A DNA stretch of 16,673 bases, taken from positions 1 to 16,673 of the forward strand of contig JAQBHI010000206.1 in the NCBI GenBank assembly GCA_032127875.1. Reading direction: 5' to 3'. The stretch comes from CADEEV01 sp032127875 (lineage in GTDB: Bacteria; Acidobacteriota; Vicinamibacteria; Fen-336). The notes beneath the pieces are model-generated. The model was not told the DNA's origin. It did no database searches and saw only the letters and a program-made list of their open reading frames with translations. The translations under genes were made by a program, and so were the position numbers. This document shows, piece after piece, positions 13,595 to 16,673 of the stretch. Each line of letters begins with the position of its first letter. Position 1 is the first letter of the stretch.

Positions 13595-14982
13595 AGGTCC
13601 ATCTGTCGGGCATCTGTGGCACGGCGATGGCGTCGCTGGCCGCCTTGCTCCAGGCTCGCGGCCACCGGCTCAGCGGTTCCGACCAGGACGTCTATCCGCC
13701 GATGTCGACCCAGCTCGAAGCCCTCGGCATCCCGTTGCTCTCGCCCTATGCCGCCGACAACGTGCCGCCCGACGCGGACGTCGTCGTGATCGGCAACGCG
13801 CTCTCGCGCGGCAACCCCGAGGTCGAGATCGTGCTGGATCGCAAGCAGAGGATGACGAGCCTGCCCGCGATGCTCGCCGACGAGTTCCTGCGCGGCCGCA
13901 CTTCGATCGTCGTGGCCGGCACGCACGGCAAGACCACCACGACCAGCCTCGTCGCCTTCCTGCTCGAGCGGGCGGGGCGCGAGCCTTCGTTCCTGGTGGG
14001 CGGCGTGCCGATCGACTTCGGGGTGAGCGCACGCCTGGGCCGCGGGCCGCACTTCGTGGTCGAGGGCGACGAGTACGACTCGGCCTTCTTCGACAAGCGG
14101 CCGAAGTTCGTCCACTACCTGCCCGACGTCGCAGTCATCGGCAACCTGGAGTTCGACCACGCGGACATCTATCCCGATCTGGGCGCAGTGCAGGGCGCCT
14201 TCTTCCGGCTGCTGAGTGTCGTACCGCGCCGTGGCCTGGTGGTGGCTGGTGTGGAAAGCCCGGCGCTTGCCGAAATCCTGGGCCGCGCCCTGAGCCGCGT
14301 CGAGACCTTCGGGATCGGCGCCGAGGCCAACTGGCGTGCCGACTGCCTGCGGCCCGGGCCTGAGGGCTGGCGCTTCCAGTTACGGCATGACGGCCGCGAC
14401 CAGGGCGAGTTCGTGCTGGCGATGCCGGGCGAGCACAACGTGCGCAACGCGCTTGCGGCGTTGGCAGCGGTCGCTTCACAGGGGATCGAGCCGGCAGCGG
14501 TGCGTGAGGCGCTCGCGGGCTTCCGGGGCGTCAAGCGCCGGCTGGAGTTGCGGGGCTGCGCCCGGGGCATCGCGGTCTATGACGACTTTGCCCACCACCC
14601 GACCGCCGTGCGTGAGACGCTGCGGGCGCTGCGGGCGCTGCCGGGTGGTCGGCTCTGGGCCGTCTTCGAGCCCCGCTCCTATACCTCCCGAACCCGCGTT
14701 TTCCAGGATGATTACGCGCGGGCCTTCGCAGGCGCCGACCAGGTGCTTGTCGCGGCCGCCCACCTGCCAGCAAGAATCCCTGAGCACCTACGCCTTTCGG
14801 AGCAGGGACTGGTTGAGGCGATCGGCGCGGCAGGTGGAGAGGCCCGGTTCGTGCCCGCGGTAGACGCGATCGTGGGCCTGCTGGCGGCGGAATTGCGGGA
14901 CGGCGACCGTGTCGTCGTGCTTTCGAATGGCGCCTTTGGCGGCCTTCATGACCGCTTGCTTCGGGCCCTCTCTGTGTCATAG
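13591..14982 (+). CDS. mpl: Murein peptide ligase Mpl
   Basis: Cytosolic Mur-ligase-family enzyme that joins the recycled tripeptide L-Ala-gamma-D-Glu-meso-Dap to UDP-MurNAc with ATP, returning it to cell-wall synthesis. It has 463 residues, the usual length. Features are the N-terminal UDP-binding loop HLSGICGTAMASLA (4-17), the P-loop GTHGKTTTT at 110-118, and the Mpl-type EGDEYDSAFFDKRPKF at 158-173. NLEFDHADIYPDL at 185-197 and a C-terminal YDDFAHHPTAV then FEPRSYTSRT complete the set. The last two blocks distinguish Mpl from MurC. TTG 13591 is the start; it overlaps the ldcA TGA (TTGA), has GGAGG ten bases upstream at 13576-13580, and gives the normal MKVHLSG N-terminus. It completes the NagZ-LdcA-Mpl recycling route encoded here. 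Confidence 0.95.
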   Translation: MKVHLSGICGTAMASLAALLQARGHRLSGSDQDVYPPMSTQLEALGIPLLSPYAADNVPPDADVVVIGNALSRGNPEVEIVLDRKQRMTSLPAMLADEFLRGRTSIVVAGTHGKTTTTSLVAFLLERAGREPSFLVGGVPIDFGVSARLGRGPHFVVEGDEYDSAFFDKRPKFVHYLPDVAVIGNLEFDHADIYPDLGAVQGAFFRLLSVVPRRGLVVAGVESPALAEILGRALSRVETFGIGAEANWRADCLRPGPEGWRFQLRHDGRDQGEFVLAMPGEHNVRNALAALAAVASQGIEPAAVREALAGFRGVKRRLELRGCARGIAVYDDFAHHPTAVRETLRALRALPGGRLWAVFEPRSYTSRTRVFQDDYARAFAGADQVLVAAAHLPARIPEHLRLSEQGLVEAIGAAGGEARFVPAVDAIVGLLAAELRDGDRVVVLSNGAFGGLHDRLLRALSVS

Positions 14983-14983
14983 T
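14975..14983 (+). promoter_or_regulatory. Possible extended -10 for the TonB receptor
   Basis: TGtCATAGT overlaps the mpl stop and lies 29 bases before ATG 15013. It is a weak extended -10 match with no -35. The receptor could instead be read from the upstream unit, as only 30 bases separate the genes. Confidence 0.25.
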
Positions 14984-15012
14984 TGGCCAACTTCTCAGGA
15001 GGCAAGAATCAA

Positions 15013-16673
15013 ATGAGCAGGCTGTGTCTCGGGCTCGCGGTTCTGCTGTGCCTGGCGGCGCCCGTCGTGGCGATGGCCGGGGACGTGACGGGTTCGGTCG
15101 TCGACGAGTCCGGAGGCGTGCTTCCCGGTGCGACCGTGACGTTCAGCGGGCCCGCGGGAACGGAGTCGGCCGTCACGCGCGCCGAGGGCAAGTTCGCAAT
15201 CGCCAGCCTCGCCGAGGGCACCTACAAGGTGAGCGTGACGATGTCCGGCTTCAGCACGGTGACGAAGGACGCAGTCTCCGTGACCGCTGCCGGCGGCGAT
15301 ATCGGTTCGTTCGCGCTCAAGATCGCCGGCATGGGCGAGACGATCGTGGTCAGCGCGTCCAAGGTCGAATCGACGATCCAGAACGCGCCGGTGACGATGA
15401 GCGTCATCACCTCCGAGACGATCCAGAGCGCGCCTGGCCAGAACTTCGGCGATCTGCTGCGCACCGTGCCGGGCGTCAACGTGATCCAGACCTCGGCCCG
15501 TGACATCAACCTGACGAGCCGCCAGGGTACGTCTACGCTTGCGACGTCGCAGCTGGTGCTGCTCGACGGCCGTTCGATGTACCTGGACTTCTTCGGTCTC
15601 GTGCTGTGGGATCTCGTGCCCACCAACATGTCCGAGATCAAGCAGATCGAGGTCGTGCGCGGGCCCGCCTCCGCGGTCTGGGGGGCGAACGCGCTCACCG
15701 GTGTCGTGAACATCATCACCAAGACGCCGCGCGAGTCCGAAGGGACGAGCCTGGGCGTGCAAGGCGGCCTGTTCAACCGCGGCGAGGGCTCGCGCGAACA
15801 GGATGGCTCAGGCAACTCCTACGGCGCGAGTCTCTCGATCGCGCGCGCCCCGAGCGACAAGCTTTCGTTCCGCATCGCCGGTGGCTACTTCCAGTCCGAC
15901 CCCTTTTCGCGACCCACCGGTCAGATCCCGGTGATCCCCGACCCGCGCGTTGCCAACGCGAACTGCAGCGTGAGCACTGGAGCCAACGGCTTGCAAGTCG
16001 GCACCGGACCGAACTGCATCGGCGGTGCGCTCTACCCGCTCGACGTAACGGGCGTGCCCGGCCGCAGCTTCGAGAACGACGGCACCAAGCAGCCCAAGGT
16101 CGACGTGCGCGTCGACCAGGAGCTGTCGGGCAACGCCCGGATGACCTACAACGCGGGCTACGCCGGGACCAGCGGCATCGTCCACACGGGCATTGGGCCG
16201 TTCAACCTCCAGAGCGGCTCCTATCTCACCTACGGCAAGGTCGGCTACACGAAGAACGCCTTGAAGATCTCGCTGTTCACGAACATCCTGGACGCTGAGG
16301 CCCCGAACCTTCTGCTGACCGACCCGACGACTGGTCAGCCGGTGCAATTGAACTTCAAGACCCAGACCTACGATTTCGAAATCGGCCACTCGACGGTGCT
16401 CGGCGGCAACCACATCCTGAGCTACGGCGGCAACGCCCGGCGCAACAACTTCGAGATCACGCTCACTCCCAACGCGGAAGACCGCAGCGAGTTCGGCGCG
16501 TACCTGCAGGACGAGGTTCACTTCGACAAGTTCCGGCTCTCGGTCGGCGGGCGTGTGGACAAGTTCGGCAACATCGACAGCGCGGTCTTCTCACCCCGCG
16601 TGAGCTTGATGTTCAAGCCGACCGAGGATCACTCCCTCCGCGTCTCCTTCAACAAGGCCTTCCGGGCGCCCTC
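15013..16673 (+). CDS. TonB-dependent outer-membrane receptor, 3' end beyond window
   Basis: Outer-membrane receptor that imports a scarce ligand using TonB energy; 553 residues are present and no stop is reached. A Sec signal peptide covers about residues 1-22 (LGLAVLLCLAAPVVAMA). A carboxypeptidase-regulatory-like domain follows at about 23-103, with GSVVDESGGVLPGATV and GTYKVSVTMSGF. The TonB box ETIVVSA is at 109-115. The plug at about 120-240 has LVLLDGRSMY, QIEVVRGPASAVWGANALTGVVNIITKTP (in two overlapping family blocks) and ends in the barrel linker. Barrel strands with aromatic girdles follow. Two cysteines (NCSVS and GPNC) in one loop may form a disulfide. AGGAGG at 14997-15002 precedes ATG 15013 by ten bases. 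The ligand (siderophore, cobalamin, saccharide or peptide) cannot be told. The regulatory-like domain is common in Acidobacteriota and Bacteroidota receptors. Confidence 0.93.
   Translation, partial: MSRLCLGLAVLLCLAAPVVAMAGDVTGSVVDESGGVLPGATVTFSGPAGTESAVTRAEGKFAIASLAEGTYKVSVTMSGFSTVTKDAVSVTAAGGDIGSFALKIAGMGETIVVSASKVESTIQNAPVTMSVITSETIQSAPGQNFGDLLRTVPGVNVIQTSARDINLTSRQGTSTLATSQLVLLDGRSMYLDFFGLVLWDLVPTNMSEIKQIEVVRGPASAVWGANALTGVVNIITKTPRESEGTSLGVQGGLFNRGEGSREQDGSGNSYGASLSIARAPSDKLSFRIAGGYFQSDPFSRPTGQIPVIPDPRVANANCSVSTGANGLQVGTGPNCIGGALYPLDVTGVPGRSFENDGTKQPKVDVRVDQELSGNARMTYNAGYAGTSGIVHTGIGPFNLQSGSYLTYGKVGYTKNALKISLFTNILDAEAPNLLLTDPTTGQPVQLNFKTQTYDFEIGHSTVLGGNHILSYGGNARRNNFEITLTPNAEDRSEFGAYLQDEVHFDKFRLSVGGRVDKFGNIDSAVFSPRVSLMFKPTEDHSLRVSFNKAFRAP

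Noticed and set aside
14620..14640. Tandem 9-base repeat (ctgcgggcg twice) in mpl
   Set aside because: It encodes an ordinary LRALRAL helix; it is in frame, short and explained by codon bias.

Overview
The window is high-GC bacterial DNA, densely packed with genes, and carries no tRNA, rRNA, IS element, prophage or CRISPR array that I can see. The organism is probably an acidobacterium or a similar Gram-negative. The pointers are a TonB-dependent receptor with an N-terminal carboxypeptidase-regulatory-like domain, a bacterial OPT transporter, an NtrX/NtrY-like two-component pair, and a full set of peptidoglycan-recycling genes. The phylum is inference; the Gram-negative cell plan is well supported.

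Layout. At 1-522 (minus) is the N-terminal part of dnaK, running off the left edge. It is preceded by two stacked sigma70-type promoters and a short hairpin leader. Divergent from it, at 750-1571 (plus), is an unrecognised gene that seems to start at CTG. A small 2Fe-2S protein (1579-1896, minus) converges on that gene and diverges from an OPT-family transporter (1997-4120, plus), which is followed by a P-loop nucleotide kinase-like gene (4173-4718).

From 10069 down to 4851 (minus) runs a four-gene unit: an exported protein of unknown function, a periplasmic family-5 solute-binding protein, an NtrY-like histidine kinase, and an NtrC/NtrX-family sigma54 response regulator. The first three overlap by GTGA. 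The kinase and regulator are separated by 109 bases that hold a perfect 10-bp inverted repeat. No ABC permease or ATPase is present, so the binding protein may serve sensing rather than transport.

A 36-base divergent gap separates this unit from yqeY and nagZ (10106-11658, plus, TGATG overlap). It holds an inverted repeat whose two arms both look like -10 boxes, and both transcripts could be leaderless. After a strong hairpin comes a second plus-strand unit: an atypical SDR protein, ldcA (LD-carboxypeptidase) and mpl (murein peptide ligase), joined by two TTGA overlaps. NagZ, LdcA and Mpl act in sequence on recycled muropeptides. A TonB-dependent outer-membrane receptor begins at 15013 and runs off the right edge.

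No previously undescribed system is proven here. The points most worth a second look are the binding-protein/two-component unit, the symmetric divergent promoter, the 6233-6264 inverted repeat, the dnaK leader, and the CTG-start gene.
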